From NCBI GenBank assembly GCA_937915735.1, contig CALGGS010000282.1:1-25718 (forward strand): DNA of 25,718 nt, given 5' to 3'. The stretch's first letter is position 1. Every line of letters starts with the position of its first letter. The stretch is from an uncultured Treponema sp. (lineage in GTDB: Bacteria > Spirochaetota > Spirochaetia > Treponematales > Treponemataceae). Shown here in pieces: positions 7,504 through 16,361 of this stretch. Position numbers and translations under genes: made by a program. A model generated the notes under the pieces. The model saw nothing but the letters and a program-made list of their open reading frames with translations, ran no database searches and was not told the DNA's origin.

Positions 7504-9039
7504 TTACAGTTTTGAAAGTTTTTCCGTGACAAGCTTTGTCGCAACTCCGGGATTTGCTTTTCCTTTTGAAGCCTTCATTACCTGTCCCATGAGCCATCCT
7601 ACGACATTCGTTTTTCCGCCCTTAAAGTCTGATACGGCTTTCGGGTTGTCGGCTATTACCTTGTCAACGATTGCTTCGATTTCACCGGCATCAGTTACGC
7701 TTTCCATTCCCTCTTCTTTGATAATGGCAGAAGGCATTTTGCCGCTTTCAAGCATTTTTGCAAAGACCGTTTTTCCCTGTGCCGAAGTGATTTTTTTGTC
7801 GGCGATTGCGTTTACAAGCTCCGTAATATGTTTCGGAGTGATTGAAACCTCGCCAATCGTAATGCTTTTTTCGTTTAAGACTGCCAAAAGCTCTGCCAAA
7901 ATCCAGTTCGCAACCTTTTTGACATCCTTTGCGCCCTTTGCGGCCTCCTCAAACCAAAGAGAAAGCTCTCGCGTGCTTGTAAGCGTCTCAACATCAAAGT
8001 CAGAAAGACCATAATCTTTTTTGAGTCGAGTGCGTTTTGCTTCTGGAAGCTCTCCTACTTTTGAGGCGCTTCGGGCGATTAAATCATCACTTACGCTGAA
8101 GGGTTTAATGTCAGGCTCGGTCGTGAATCTGTAGTCAACGAAAGAATTTTTTGTTCGCTGAACCACAGTCTGGCCCTTTGCCTCGTCCCAGCCCATAGTG
8201 ACCTTAAAGCCTGCGTTAAATTCCTGCCTGTCATTTTGGAATTCTTCCAGCTGTCGTTTTGCTTCATAAGTGCAGGCTTCTCGAATTGCCTTGAATGAGT
8301 TGAGGTTCTTGATTTCAGAAATCGGCGTGTGATAAAGCTTTCCGTCTTCCCAGACATTGAGGTTGATGTTTGCGTCACAGCGCATATTTCCTTCTTCGAG
8401 GTTTCCGTTTGTGACCCTGACATAGCGCAGAATTTCCTGAACGGTCTGCATAAAAAGAGCCGCCTCGTCAGGAGAAGACATATCTGGCTTCGTGACAATT
8501 TCGATGAGCGGTGTTCCGCTTCGGTTGTAGTCGATGTAAGAGTGGGCGCCTTGTAAGTGCAAAGACTTACCAACATCCTCTTCAAGATGAATTCGCTCGA
8601 TTCTGATACGGCGATATTTATTGTCGATAATGCAGTTTTCACCCTTGAAATTCAAGGGGCGATGCTTTGAGCCGCCGACTTGCTCATCCTTTGGAAAATG
8701 AGAGAGCGGTAAGTCGACATGACCGTCCGTACAGAGAGGAATGTCGTACTGGGTAATTTGATAGCCCTTCGTTAAGTCAGGATAAAAATAGTGTTTTCGG
8801 TCAAATTTGGTGAATTTTGCGATATTGCAGTTTAGTGCCAGTCCCGCAACAGAGCCAAGCTCTACATAACCCTTTGAAATGCGTGGCATTGCGCCGGGAA
8901 GACCTAAGCAAACAGGGCAGACTCGTGTGTTAGGCATTCCACCGTATCTATTTTCACAGGCGCAGAAAGCCTTGGTTTTAGTTAAAAGCTGAGTGTGAAT
9001 CTCGCACCCGATTACAATTTCGTATTTGTCGATAGCCAT
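7504..9039 (-). CDS. gatB: GatB, Asp/Glu-tRNA amidotransferase subunit B
   Basis: Subunit of GatCAB, which converts Glu-tRNA(Gln) or Asp-tRNA(Asn) to the amidated form; GatB binds the tRNA and performs the ATP-dependent activation. Visible: N-terminal EIVIGCEIHTQL (7-18), a CxC...CxxC zinc site (C26, C28, C41, C44) around PNTRVCPVCLGLPG, the catalytic RIHLEEDVGK (149-158), NRSGTPLIEIVTKPDM (172-187), and a C-terminal YqeY-like tail (about 360-511) that contacts tRNA. Length 511 aa, slightly longer than many homologues. The ATG is preceded by AGGAA. gatA and gatC are not adjacent. It is transcribed away from flhB and toward dprA. Confidence 0.97.
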   Translation of the reverse strand: MAIDKYEIVIGCEIHTQLLTKTKAFCACENRYGGMPNTRVCPVCLGLPGAMPRISKGYVELGSVAGLALNCNIAKFTKFDRKHYFYPDLTKGYQITQYDIPLCTDGHVDLPLSHFPKDEQVGGSKHRPLNFKGENCIIDNKYRRIRIERIHLEEDVGKSLHLQGAHSYIDYNRSGTPLIEIVTKPDMSSPDEAALFMQTVQEILRYVRVTNGNLEEGNMRCDANINLNVWEDGKLYHTPISEIKNLNSFKAIREACTYEAKRQLEEFQNDRQEFNAGFKVTMGWDEAKGQTVVQRTKNSFVDYRFTTEPDIKPFSVSDDLIARSASKVGELPEAKRTRLKKDYGLSDFDVETLTSTRELSLWFEEAAKGAKDVKKVANWILAELLAVLNEKSITIGEVSITPKHITELVNAIADKKITSAQGKTVFAKMLESGKMPSAIIKEEGMESVTDAGEIEAIVDKVIADNPKAVSDFKGGKTNVVGWLMGQVMKASKGKANPGVATKLVTEKLSKL

Positions 9040-9217
9040 AAATTCCTCATAAGTTAGACGCAGATGAACGCGAATAATTACATCTGTAAAATTTCAAAAA
9101 AAAGTTTATCAAATTTTAACAAGAATTTACAGTAGGTTTTTTGAAAATAATGACTCAATCTGAATATTTGTGCTATAATTAAAATATAAAAAGATTTGCC
9201 GCTGCGGGAGGGGGCGA
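9040..9217. other. Divergent intergenic region between gatB and flhB
   Basis: 178 bp, AT-rich, the largest gap in the window. It carries the predicted flhB promoter (9150-9179) on the + strand. I could not pick a convincing -35/-10 pair for gatB on the - strand, although the TTTGAA/TAATTA-rich stretch at about 9078-9110 is the likely place. No sigma28-type promoter was recognised. Confidence 0.7.
9150..9179 (+). promoter_or_regulatory. Predicted sigma70 extended -10 promoter for the flhB operon
   Basis: Perfect TATAAT at 9174-9179 with the extended element TGC just before it (TGnTATAAT), and ATGACT (9150-9155, 4 of 6 to consensus) at 18 bp. Transcription would start near 9186, about 30 nt before the flhB start. 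A housekeeping-type promoter implies these early flagellar genes do not need FliA. Confidence 0.6.
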
Positions 9218-10354
9218 ATGAGTTTTGAAGAAATAGATCTGCAGTGGTTTGCCGCCGAAGACGAAGGCCGGACAGAAGAGCCGTCAGAATACAAAATCCG
9301 TAAGGCACGGGAGGAAGGACGTGTCGCGAAAAGTCAGGAGCTTTGTTCTGCCCTTGTAATGCTGGTAACAGTCGTGGTTCTGGTTATTGCCGCCCCTTAT
9401 TTTTGGTCCTGGTGCGAAGAGACTCTGATTTTTTATTTCACCCACATAAACGAAAAAGAAATGTTTCAGTCCAGATTTTTCGAGCAGTTTTTGATTTCCC
9501 TCGCAAAAATGGTCTTGCCCTTAGCCCTTTGCGGTGCCGTCGCTGGAATTTTGGCGAATCTCATTCAGAACCGCGGCTTTATTTTTTCTACCAAGCCGAT
9601 TCAGATGCAGTTCTCAAAAATCACGCCAAAAATCGGTCAGTATCTTAAAAAAACGCTTTTTTCTTTTGAAGGCGGCTTTAATGTCGCAAAATCATTTATA
9701 AAGGTTGCCGTTGTTTTTTTTGTCGCCTATATCATTATTCGCTCCAGCTGCTTTGAAATTGTCCGGAGTGATGATTCTAACGGAAACAATAAGGTTGTTG
9801 TTTTGTCTCTGATTACGAGCAACAATCTTTTAAAATCCGTTGGCCTTATTGCATGGACGGCGGCAAAAATATTGGCGGTGAGCGCGGTAATTTTTCTTGC
9901 AATTTCAATTCCTGACTATCTTGTGCAGAGAAAACAATTCATCGAAAGCATGAAGATGACGAAGCAGGAGGTTAAGCAGGAGTACAAGGAAATGGAAGGA
10001 GACCCTGAGGTGAAGGCTCATTTGCAGCAAGCCCAGAGGGAACTTTTGCAGAGGAATATGCCTCAGCAGGTTGCGAAATCTGATGTCGTTATAACGAACC
10101 CGACCCATTTTGCGGTGGCTCTTCTTTATGACCAGGCCGTAAGCGATGCGCCGCAGGTTATGGCGAAGGGAAGCGATAACCTTGCCTTCAGGATAAAAGA
10201 AATCGCAAAAGAGCACGAAATTCCAATCGTAGAAAACCGAAGTTTGGCTCGTGGACTCTATGCAGAAACAGAAATTGGTGATATAATACCTAATGAGTAT
10301 TTCTCGGTGATTGCAACAATCTACAGTCATCTTGAAAAATTCAACAAAAAATAA
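9218..10354 (+). CDS. flhB: FlhB, flagellar type III export gate and substrate-switch protein
   Basis: Inner-membrane export-gate protein whose cytoplasmic domain switches export from rod/hook to filament substrates. N-terminal signature: TEEPSEYKIRKAREEGRVAKS (split: TEEPSEYKIRKA 19-30, REEGRVAKS 31-39), then four hydrophobic segments (about 42-62, 90-115, 160-176, 208-232), a basic linker and the autocleavage motif NPTH at 294-297, cut between Asn and Pro in studied homologues. Length 378 aa, complete. The ATG is preceded by a very G-rich Shine-Dalgarno (9206-9214). It is the first gene of the unit; a 32-bp gap separates it from flhA. Confidence 0.97.
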   Translation: MSFEEIDLQWFAAEDEGRTEEPSEYKIRKAREEGRVAKSQELCSALVMLVTVVVLVIAAPYFWSWCEETLIFYFTHINEKEMFQSRFFEQFLISLAKMVLPLALCGAVAGILANLIQNRGFIFSTKPIQMQFSKITPKIGQYLKKTLFSFEGGFNVAKSFIKVAVVFFVAYIIIRSSCFEIVRSDDSNGNNKVVVLSLITSNNLLKSVGLIAWTAAKILAVSAVIFLAISIPDYLVQRKQFIESMKMTKQEVKQEYKEMEGDPEVKAHLQQAQRELLQRNMPQQVAKSDVVITNPTHFAVALLYDQAVSDAPQVMAKGSDNLAFRIKEIAKEHEIPIVENRSLARGLYAETEIGDIIPNEYFSVIATIYSHLEKFNKK

Positions 10355-10386
10355 AAAAAAGTGAGCTATTTCGGGTGGGGATTTGA

Positions 10387-12531
10387 ATGGCGAACCGTTT
10401 TAATTTAAAAAATGTTTTGGGGAACATTGAAAATCATCTTGTCGCAGCCTTTGCCATCGCAATAATTATGGGGCTTTTAATGCCTGTTCCGGGCATTCTC
10501 CTTGACTTGATGATGATTGTGAACGTATCTATTTCCGTAATAGTTCTTCTGGTAGTCCTTTATACGCCCAAATCTTCTGATTTTACATCTTTCCCCCGTG
10601 TTTTGCTTTTTGCAACTCTTTACGGCCTTGCTTTAAATGTCTGCTCGACTCGTTTAATTCTTCAAAAAGCTTTCGCAACTGGCTACAGAAATTTTCCGGG
10701 TCAAATGCTCAAGGCTTTTTCTTCCATTGTAACTGGTGACTCAATCACAAAACCTTCTACGACAGGTCTTGTAATCGGTATGGTGATTTTTATCATCCTC
10801 ATTATCATTCAGGTCATCGTCATCACGAAGGGTGCGACGCGAGTTTCAGAGGTTGCGGCCCGGTTCAGTTTGGACGCGATGAACCAGAAATTTTTCGCCG
10901 TAGATTCAGAATTAAACTCCGGCTACATTACTGACGAGCAGGCACGAGAAAAAAAAGAAGCCATTCAGCGGGACATCGACTTTTACTCCAGCATGGACGG
11001 TGCCTCGAAGTTCGTCAGCGGAAATGTCAAGGCCGGTATTTTTATCACGGCAATTGATCTTATCGCAGGAATTATCGTCGGTGTCGCAATCGGTCACATG
11101 GAATTCGGCACTGCCGCAGGAACTTATTCCCGCCTTACCATAGGTGACGGTCTTTTGGGGCAGCTTCCTTCTCTCTTGCTCTCTTTTGCAACCGGCCTTA
11201 TCGTTACGGGAAATTCCAGTGAGGAAGTGCTTGGAAAACAGCTGAAAAAACAACTCACGAATTCTGGTTATGTCTATATAATTACAGGAATTACCCTCGG
11301 CTTAATGTGCCTTATCCCGAACTTTCCCTGGTATCTTCTTTTGCCTGTCGGCGTTCTTTTTGTTTTTTACGGCTATCGTCTTATCCGTAATGAAAAGGCT
11401 TCTTTTGCCAAAAAACTCGAGGAAGAGCAGAAGGCTAAGACTAAAACGGCGAATGGCGAGAATGGCGATGTAAGCCCTGTCGTTCCTCTTGATCCTCTCT
11501 CTCTTGAAATTGGTTATGCTCTTTTCCCTCTCGTTGACAAAGAAAAGGGCGGAGAGCTTCTTGAGAGAATCACCAGAATCAGGCGCGAGGCCGGGCTTGA
11601 TTTGGGACTCGTCGTTCCGAAAATGCGAATCGTTGATAACATGACTCTTCCTCCGGATGAATATAATTTTAAAATTAACGGAATTATCGCAGGTCATGGA
11701 AAAATAAAAATCGGCTACTATATGTGTATGAATACGGGAGCCGTAACAGAAGAAATAAAAGGCGAGAAGACCTTTGACCCTACATTTGGCTTGCCAGCAA
11801 TTTGGGTCAATGAAGACATGCGCACGGATGCGGAACGGGCTGGATACGCAATCGTTGACCCACCGACGATTATTGCGACTCACATTACCGAAATTATCCG
11901 TCGTCACGCAGATGAAATCTTAGGTCGGCTCGAAACTAAGGCCATCATCGACAAACTTAAGGAAACGAATCCTGTTGTCGTTGACGAGGTTCTTAACACT
12001 TACAAATACACTTATGGTGAAATCCAGCATGTTTTGCAGGGACTTTTGAGGGAGCAGGTTTCTATTAGGAATATCGTGGCTATTCTCGAGACTCTCGCAA
12101 ATTATGGCAACATGAGCCATAACAACTGGCTTCTTACCGAAAAAGTGCGAGAGGCACTGGGACTCCAAATCTGCTTGCAGTATGTCGACCCGAACGATCC
12201 TCAGAAGCGCCTCAGTGTATTGCAGGTTTCGCAGTCGGCCTCTGAAAAAATTATCCAGCATTGCGTAGTTCCTCCTGACGGCGCTCAGCCTTATCTTGCC
12301 CTTAGTCCGGTTGATTCAAGAAACTGGATTAATGCGGTAAGCTCTTCAATCACTTCCCTGAAAGAGCGGAATTATCTCCCTATTTTGCTCTGCCCGACAG
12401 CGGAAGTGCGTCAGCTTGTCCGCAATTCTATAAGCCGTGAAATGCCAGGAACAGTGGTTCTTTCACTTAATGAGGTTGTGGCAGCGGGCAACAACATAAA
12501 TCTGGAAATTCTTGGAGAAATAAATGTATAA
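10387..12531 (+). CDS. flhA: FlhA, flagellar export gate protein
   Basis: Largest export-gate component; the nonameric cytoplasmic ring docks chaperone-substrate complexes. The N-terminal half (about 1-330) carries roughly eight hydrophobic segments with the FHIPEP-family region FPRVLLFATLYGLALN followed by CSTRLIL (about 60-83). A charged linker (about 340-370, Lys/Glu/Ala-rich) leads to the cytoplasmic domain, beginning around DPLSLEIGYALFPL and including RREAGLDLGLVVPKMRI. Length 714 aa is typical. The Shine-Dalgarno GGGTGGGG (10373-10380) is unusual in lacking AGGAG but is well placed. The stop overlaps the flhF start by 8 bp. Confidence 0.97.
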   Translation: MANRFNLKNVLGNIENHLVAAFAIAIIMGLLMPVPGILLDLMMIVNVSISVIVLLVVLYTPKSSDFTSFPRVLLFATLYGLALNVCSTRLILQKAFATGYRNFPGQMLKAFSSIVTGDSITKPSTTGLVIGMVIFIILIIIQVIVITKGATRVSEVAARFSLDAMNQKFFAVDSELNSGYITDEQAREKKEAIQRDIDFYSSMDGASKFVSGNVKAGIFITAIDLIAGIIVGVAIGHMEFGTAAGTYSRLTIGDGLLGQLPSLLLSFATGLIVTGNSSEEVLGKQLKKQLTNSGYVYIITGITLGLMCLIPNFPWYLLLPVGVLFVFYGYRLIRNEKASFAKKLEEEQKAKTKTANGENGDVSPVVPLDPLSLEIGYALFPLVDKEKGGELLERITRIRREAGLDLGLVVPKMRIVDNMTLPPDEYNFKINGIIAGHGKIKIGYYMCMNTGAVTEEIKGEKTFDPTFGLPAIWVNEDMRTDAERAGYAIVDPPTIIATHITEIIRRHADEILGRLETKAIIDKLKETNPVVVDEVLNTYKYTYGEIQHVLQGLLREQVSIRNIVAILETLANYGNMSHNNWLLTEKVREALGLQICLQYVDPNDPQKRLSVLQVSQSASEKIIQHCVVPPDGAQPYLALSPVDSRNWINAVSSSITSLKERNYLPILLCPTAEVRQLVRNSISREMPGTVVLSLNEVVAAGNNINLEILGEINV

Positions 12532-13849
12532 CGAAGGTTTTAACGGTGTGGCGGCTAGAACTTCTAAGCCTGCAGCTTCCTATATGCCTGTTTCAAAATT
12601 CGGCAAGACAGAGGATGAGGTTCAGACTATAATTGGAAAGACTGTGGAAGATTGCAAGCGAAAGCTTTATGCGGCTTATGGTCATAATTACACTATCCTT
12701 GACAGAAAAGCTGAATTTAAGGGAGGCTTTTTAGGTTTCGGTCAAAAGGAAATCTGGAAGGTTAGTTATGTAATCGGTTCTCCTATGCAGGCTCAGGCAA
12801 GTGCGCCTGCGGTTTCTGAGCAGGAAAAATTTACGATGGATCGGGATGAAATCCTAAAAAAGGCGAATATTACGACTACGATTCAGGTCGCTTCTCTCGA
12901 TAAAAAAGTCGACGAAATGAAAAAATTGCTTGAGTCTTCCGTAAAAACTATGGCCGAGGCTACAAAGGTTGGAGACAAGCACCCTTCTATCCAAAAAATC
13001 GAAGAGATACTGCAGGAAAATGAATTTACTTTTGCCTACATAAACAAAATAACGACTCGCTTGAAGCAGGAGCTTACCGTTGAGGAGCTTGAAAACTTTG
13101 ATTTCGTTCAGGAAAAGGTTGTTGACTATATTGGTGAGTCTATCTCAATCACTCCAAAATCATTCCATAAATATCCGCATGTAATAATCCTTATCGGACC
13201 TACGGGAGTCGGAAAAACTACGACAATCGCAAAACTTGCAGGTACAATGATAAAAAATGCAAAGGACGATAACCTTGAGCTTCCTAAAATCCGAATGATT
13301 ACCGTTGATAAGGTTCGTGTCGGGGCAAAAGAGCAGCTGGGCATATACGGAAGCATACTTGAAACCCCTGTTGATGACGCTGAGTCTGCCGAGGATGTAA
13401 AGACGATTTTTGACACTTACAAGGACACCTTTGATGTGCTTTTTATCGATACTCCTGGCTACAGTCCCAATGATTTTGAGAATATCGGAAAAATGCGGAA
13501 AATGCTTGAGGTAAAGGGAATCTCCCCGGATATTTACCTTACTTTTATGGCTTCGTCAAAGGCGCGTGATATGAAGGCAATAATTCAGAATTACGAGCCC
13601 TTCGGGTATTCGTCAGTTATCATTACAAAGTGGGATGAAACAAGCGCTATTGGCAATGTTATCAGCGTTTTGTCCGAAAAAGGAAAATCAATTTCCTACA
13701 TTACTGACGGCCAGCTCGTTCCGACTCACATTGAGCGGGCAACAATTCAAAAATTCCTTATGAATTTAAATAGTATTACGGTTAATCGAGAGCATATCGA
13801 AGAAAAATTCAATTCTGAAAAGAATGAAAAAATCACGGAGGAAAAATAA
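12524..13849 (+). CDS. flhF: FlhF, SRP-family GTPase for polar flagellar placement
   Basis: Signal-recognition-particle-type GTPase that marks the pole and recruits early basal-body parts; in spirochaetes it is expected to fix periplasmic flagella near the cell ends. An N-terminal B domain (about 28-85, including KGGFLGFGQKEIWKV) and a low-complexity linker are followed by a helical N domain (about 125-215) and the G domain: GPTGVGKT (225-232), DKVRVGAKEQL (262-272), DTPG (309-312), TKWD (368-371) and DGQLVP (395-400). All GTP-binding motifs look intact. Length 441 aa. Its ATG overlaps the flhA stop by 8 bp, and its TAA directly abuts the flhG ATG, so the partners are probably translated together. 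Confidence 0.96.
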   Translation: MYNEGFNGVAARTSKPAASYMPVSKFGKTEDEVQTIIGKTVEDCKRKLYAAYGHNYTILDRKAEFKGGFLGFGQKEIWKVSYVIGSPMQAQASAPAVSEQEKFTMDRDEILKKANITTTIQVASLDKKVDEMKKLLESSVKTMAEATKVGDKHPSIQKIEEILQENEFTFAYINKITTRLKQELTVEELENFDFVQEKVVDYIGESISITPKSFHKYPHVIILIGPTGVGKTTTIAKLAGTMIKNAKDDNLELPKIRMITVDKVRVGAKEQLGIYGSILETPVDDAESAEDVKTIFDTYKDTFDVLFIDTPGYSPNDFENIGKMRKMLEVKGISPDIYLTFMASSKARDMKAIIQNYEPFGYSSVIITKWDETSAIGNVISVLSEKGKSISYITDGQLVPTHIERATIQKFLMNLNSITVNREHIEEKFNSEKNEKITEEK

Positions 13850-14689
13850 ATGGAAGATCAGGCTCAGGAACTCAAAAAGATGATGAAAAGCAAGACTCGG
13901 ATTATTGCAATCACGAGCGGAAAGGGCGGAGTCGGAAAATCTAATCTCTCCGTAAATATGGCAATCGCCTATGCCCAGCAGGGGAAAAAAGTTATGCTTA
14001 TCGATGGTGACTTGGGAATGGCAAATGTCAACATTCTTATGAACATCGTTCCTCAGTATAACCTTATGCATGTCATTCAGAAGCAAAAGACGATGCAGGA
14101 AATTATAAACGAAACGGAATTTGGCATTAAATTCATTGCTGGTGCTAACGGATTTTCAAAAATCGCAAATCTTACTGTTGAAGAGCTGGATGATTTTGCG
14201 AACCAGTTTGCGACTCTCGGAAATTATGACATTATTATCATAGATACTGGCGCTGGTATCGCAAACAATGTCCTTCAGTTTGTTTCTGCCTCTGATGAGG
14301 TTTATGTAGTTACGACGCCGGAGCCAACGGCAATCACCGACGCTTATGGAATCATAAAGATTATTACGACAGAGCTTGTTGACCGCGAGATGAATATCAA
14401 ATTGCTTGTGAACAGGGTTCACTCTTCCGATGAGGGAAAGCGAATTTCAGAGCGAATCATCAATATCGTAGGTCAGTTTCTGAATAAAAAGGTTGATTAT
14501 ATCGGTTTTGTCTACGATGATCCTGTCGTTCAGGCGTCTGTAATCAGGCAAAAGCCCTTTATTATCGTAAATCCGACTTCAAAGCCGGCTCAGTGCATTA
14601 AGCATATTGTTGGCCGAATCGAAAAAAATGATGACGGAACGGCTGAAGGGGTTTCAAGCTTCTTGAAAAAATTCTTGAGAAAAAACTAG
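13850..14689 (+). CDS. flhG: FlhG/FleN (MinD-like ATPase), flagellar number regulator
   Basis: ParA/MinD-family ATPase that limits flagellar number and acts with FlhF. Deviant Walker A SGKGGVGKS (23-31), switch IDGDLGMAN (51-59), Walker B IIIIDTGAGI (128-137). The N-terminus begins MEDQAQELKKMM, matching the DQAxxL(R/K) helix known in other FlhG proteins to stimulate FlhF GTPase. Length 279 aa. A Shine-Dalgarno GGAGG (13837-13841) lies inside the end of flhF. I found no obvious MinD-type membrane-targeting helix beyond the basic C-terminus (FLKKFLRKN), which could serve as one. Confidence 0.95.
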   Translation: MEDQAQELKKMMKSKTRIIAITSGKGGVGKSNLSVNMAIAYAQQGKKVMLIDGDLGMANVNILMNIVPQYNLMHVIQKQKTMQEIINETEFGIKFIAGANGFSKIANLTVEELDDFANQFATLGNYDIIIIDTGAGIANNVLQFVSASDEVYVVTTPEPTAITDAYGIIKIITTELVDREMNIKLLVNRVHSSDEGKRISERIINIVGQFLNKKVDYIGFVYDDPVVQASVIRQKPFIIVNPTSKPAQCIKHIVGRIEKNDDGTAEGVSSFLKKFLRKN

Positions 14690-14701
14690 AAGATAAAAAA
14701 C

Positions 14702-14730
14702 TTGACCGAATGATTTTTCTGTTTTAAAAT
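14702..14730 (+). promoter_or_regulatory. Predicted internal promoter upstream of the fliA segment
   Basis: TTGACC (14702-14707, 5 of 6), 17-bp spacer, TAAAAT (14725-14730, 5 of 6), in the 59-bp gap after flhG. A start near 14737 would leave the strong Shine-Dalgarno at 14738-14744 almost at the 5' end, so the spacing is tight. It could give the 259-aa gene, fliA and fapA expression independent of the flhB promoter. Confidence 0.45.
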
Positions 14731-14748
14731 TGTAAGAGGGAGGAAAAT

Positions 14749-15528
14749 ATGATAAACCCGAAAAATATTTGCGTTTCTGGATGCATCGGGTTTTTTCTGT
14801 CTTTTTTTATAGGACTCGCTTCAGATGTAAGGTTTTCGCATGTTCTGCTTCGCGCTTTTCTCTTTGCGTTGCTTTTCGCACTTCTTTGTGTCGCAGTGTC
14901 TTTCATTTATCAAAAATTCCTTTCTCCCGACAATGGCGGTTTTGTTGAAACAGATTCCTCTGTAAAAAATAATCCCGCTTCAACAGGCTCGGTAATCAAT
15001 ATCGTAGTTGATGATTCAAATCTTCCCGATGACGAGCTTTCTCCGAAATTTCATGTCGTAAATAAGCTGGAGGCCGTGGAGCCTGTTTCTGCTCCAAAAA
15101 CTCAGCAAGCTCCTGAGACTAAGCCTCCAGAACAGGCTCCTCAGGTGCAAGCCGTAAGCGAGGCTCCGGCTGAGGGTGAAAAGCCTGAAGAGCAGGCAGA
15201 AAAAACTTCGCAAGGCTCTCCTGCTTCTCAGGGCTTTACTCCGATGGGCCTTCAGAATGTGGCTAGTAATGGAAACGAGGAGCCTCAGGAAGCTTCAGAC
15301 GGTAAGGCTGAGTCTCTCGACGAGCTTCCTGATATGGCAACGATGGATTCTTTTTCCACTGATACAGAAGAAAATGGCTCTGACTTTGGGGAAAACTCGG
15401 CTTCAGAAATAGTTGATGATACTGAATTTTCTACTGGAGGTGCTCGTTTAAAAGAGCAGCCAATCAGCGGTGACACTAATGTTATGGCAAAGGCAATTCA
15501 AACGCTTCTCGCCAAAGATGATAGTTAA
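14749..15528 (+). CDS. Uncharacterised two-TM protein with long acidic tail
   Basis: I do not recognise the function. It begins with two hydrophobic segments (about residues 8-24 and 33-55) forming a hairpin in the membrane. A tail of about 200 residues follows, rich in Glu, Pro, Gln, Ser and Ala, with almost no aromatic residues, and is almost certainly disordered. It ends in a short amphipathic helix (VMAKAIQTLL, 244-253). The start has an excellent GGGAGGA Shine-Dalgarno (14738-14744). It sits between flhG and fliA and ends 17 bp before fliA, so it is very likely co-transcribed with it. A scaffold or regulatory role is inferred from position alone; no catalytic motif is visible. Confidence 0.85.
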   Translation: MINPKNICVSGCIGFFLSFFIGLASDVRFSHVLLRAFLFALLFALLCVAVSFIYQKFLSPDNGGFVETDSSVKNNPASTGSVINIVVDDSNLPDDELSPKFHVVNKLEAVEPVSAPKTQQAPETKPPEQAPQVQAVSEAPAEGEKPEEQAEKTSQGSPASQGFTPMGLQNVASNGNEEPQEASDGKAESLDELPDMATMDSFSTDTEENGSDFGENSASEIVDDTEFSTGGARLKEQPISGDTNVMAKAIQTLLAKDDS

Positions 15529-15545
15529 AGGGTGGTGAAAAAAAT

Positions 15546-16343
15546 ATGGATAATACAAAAGCTTTATTTATAAATGATGAAGAAGAAGACGCACTCTGGG
15601 CTGACTTTAAAAAGTCAAAGTCGCCGGCTATCAGGGATAAGATTATCCGAAAATACATGCCGCTGGTAAAATATGTCGCTGGAAAGGTAAATGTTGGTCT
15701 CCCGGCAAATATGGAATTCGATGATTTGGTAGGCTTTGGTCAGTTTGGGCTTCTTGACGCAATCAGCAAGTACGATCTCGACAAAAAAGTCAAATTCAAG
15801 ACTTATGCCGTCACCCGAATCAGGGGGGCTATTTTTGATGAAATGCGGCAGCTTGATTGGGTTCCTCGTTCAGTTCGTCAGAAGTCTCGTGAAATCGAAG
15901 ACACTATCGCCGGTCTTGAGTCAAAACTCAGCCGTCCTGCCACTGACGAAGAAATTGCAAAGGAAATGAACCTTTCTGTCGAAGAATATCAGCATACTGT
16001 TATGAAGGTTAGCGGAACCAGCGTGCTTTCCCTTAATGATGTCTGGTATTCCGGGGACGACAGCGACCATCTTTCAATCGGCGATTCAATCGAGTCACCT
16101 CAGAGCTTAAATCCGGATGTTCAGGTGGAGCGGGAAGAAATCCGAAAGGTCATCATTCAGGCTATTAACGAACTTCCCGAAAAAGAAAAAATGGTAATAG
16201 TTCTTTACTACCATGAAGACTTGACTTTTAAAGAAATCGGCCAGGTTCTTGATGTTTCTGAGTCTCGAATTTCCCAGCTTCATTCAAACGCAAACCTTCA
16301 TTTGCGCTCTAAGCTGACGAATTTTAGAAAAGGTATTTTTTAG
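15546..16343 (+). CDS. fliA: FliA/WhiG-family flagellar sigma factor (sigma28)
   Basis: Alternative sigma factor for late flagellar and motility genes. Region 2: LVKYVAGKV (40-48), FDDLVGFGQFGLLDAI (58-73) for core binding, and FKTYAVTRIRGAIFDEMR (84-101), including the -10-melting segment. Region 3: VPRSVRQKSREIED (106-119). Region 4 helix-turn-helix: LTFKEIGQVLDVSESRISQL (226-245), which reads the -35. Length 265 aa, close to other FliA proteins (about 240-260). The Shine-Dalgarno is GGTGGTGA (15531-15538) rather than AGGAGG. fapA follows after 18 bp. No FlgM-type anti-sigma gene is visible in the window. Confidence 0.95.
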   Translation: MDNTKALFINDEEEDALWADFKKSKSPAIRDKIIRKYMPLVKYVAGKVNVGLPANMEFDDLVGFGQFGLLDAISKYDLDKKVKFKTYAVTRIRGAIFDEMRQLDWVPRSVRQKSREIEDTIAGLESKLSRPATDEEIAKEMNLSVEEYQHTVMKVSGTSVLSLNDVWYSGDDSDHLSIGDSIESPQSLNPDVQVEREEIRKVIIQAINELPEKEKMVIVLYYHEDLTFKEIGQVLDVSESRISQLHSNANLHLRSKLTNFRKGIF

Positions 16344-16361
16344 TATTACGGGCTTTTAATT

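Noticed and set aside
7526..8014. 162-aa + strand open frame opposite gatB
   Set aside because: It lies wholly within the well-supported gatB gene on the other strand, lacks a ribosome binding site and has Ser/Pro/Phe-rich composition typical of an antisense shadow.
11302..11907. 201-aa - strand open frame opposite flhA
   Set aside because: Antisense to a conserved flhA region; no supporting signals.
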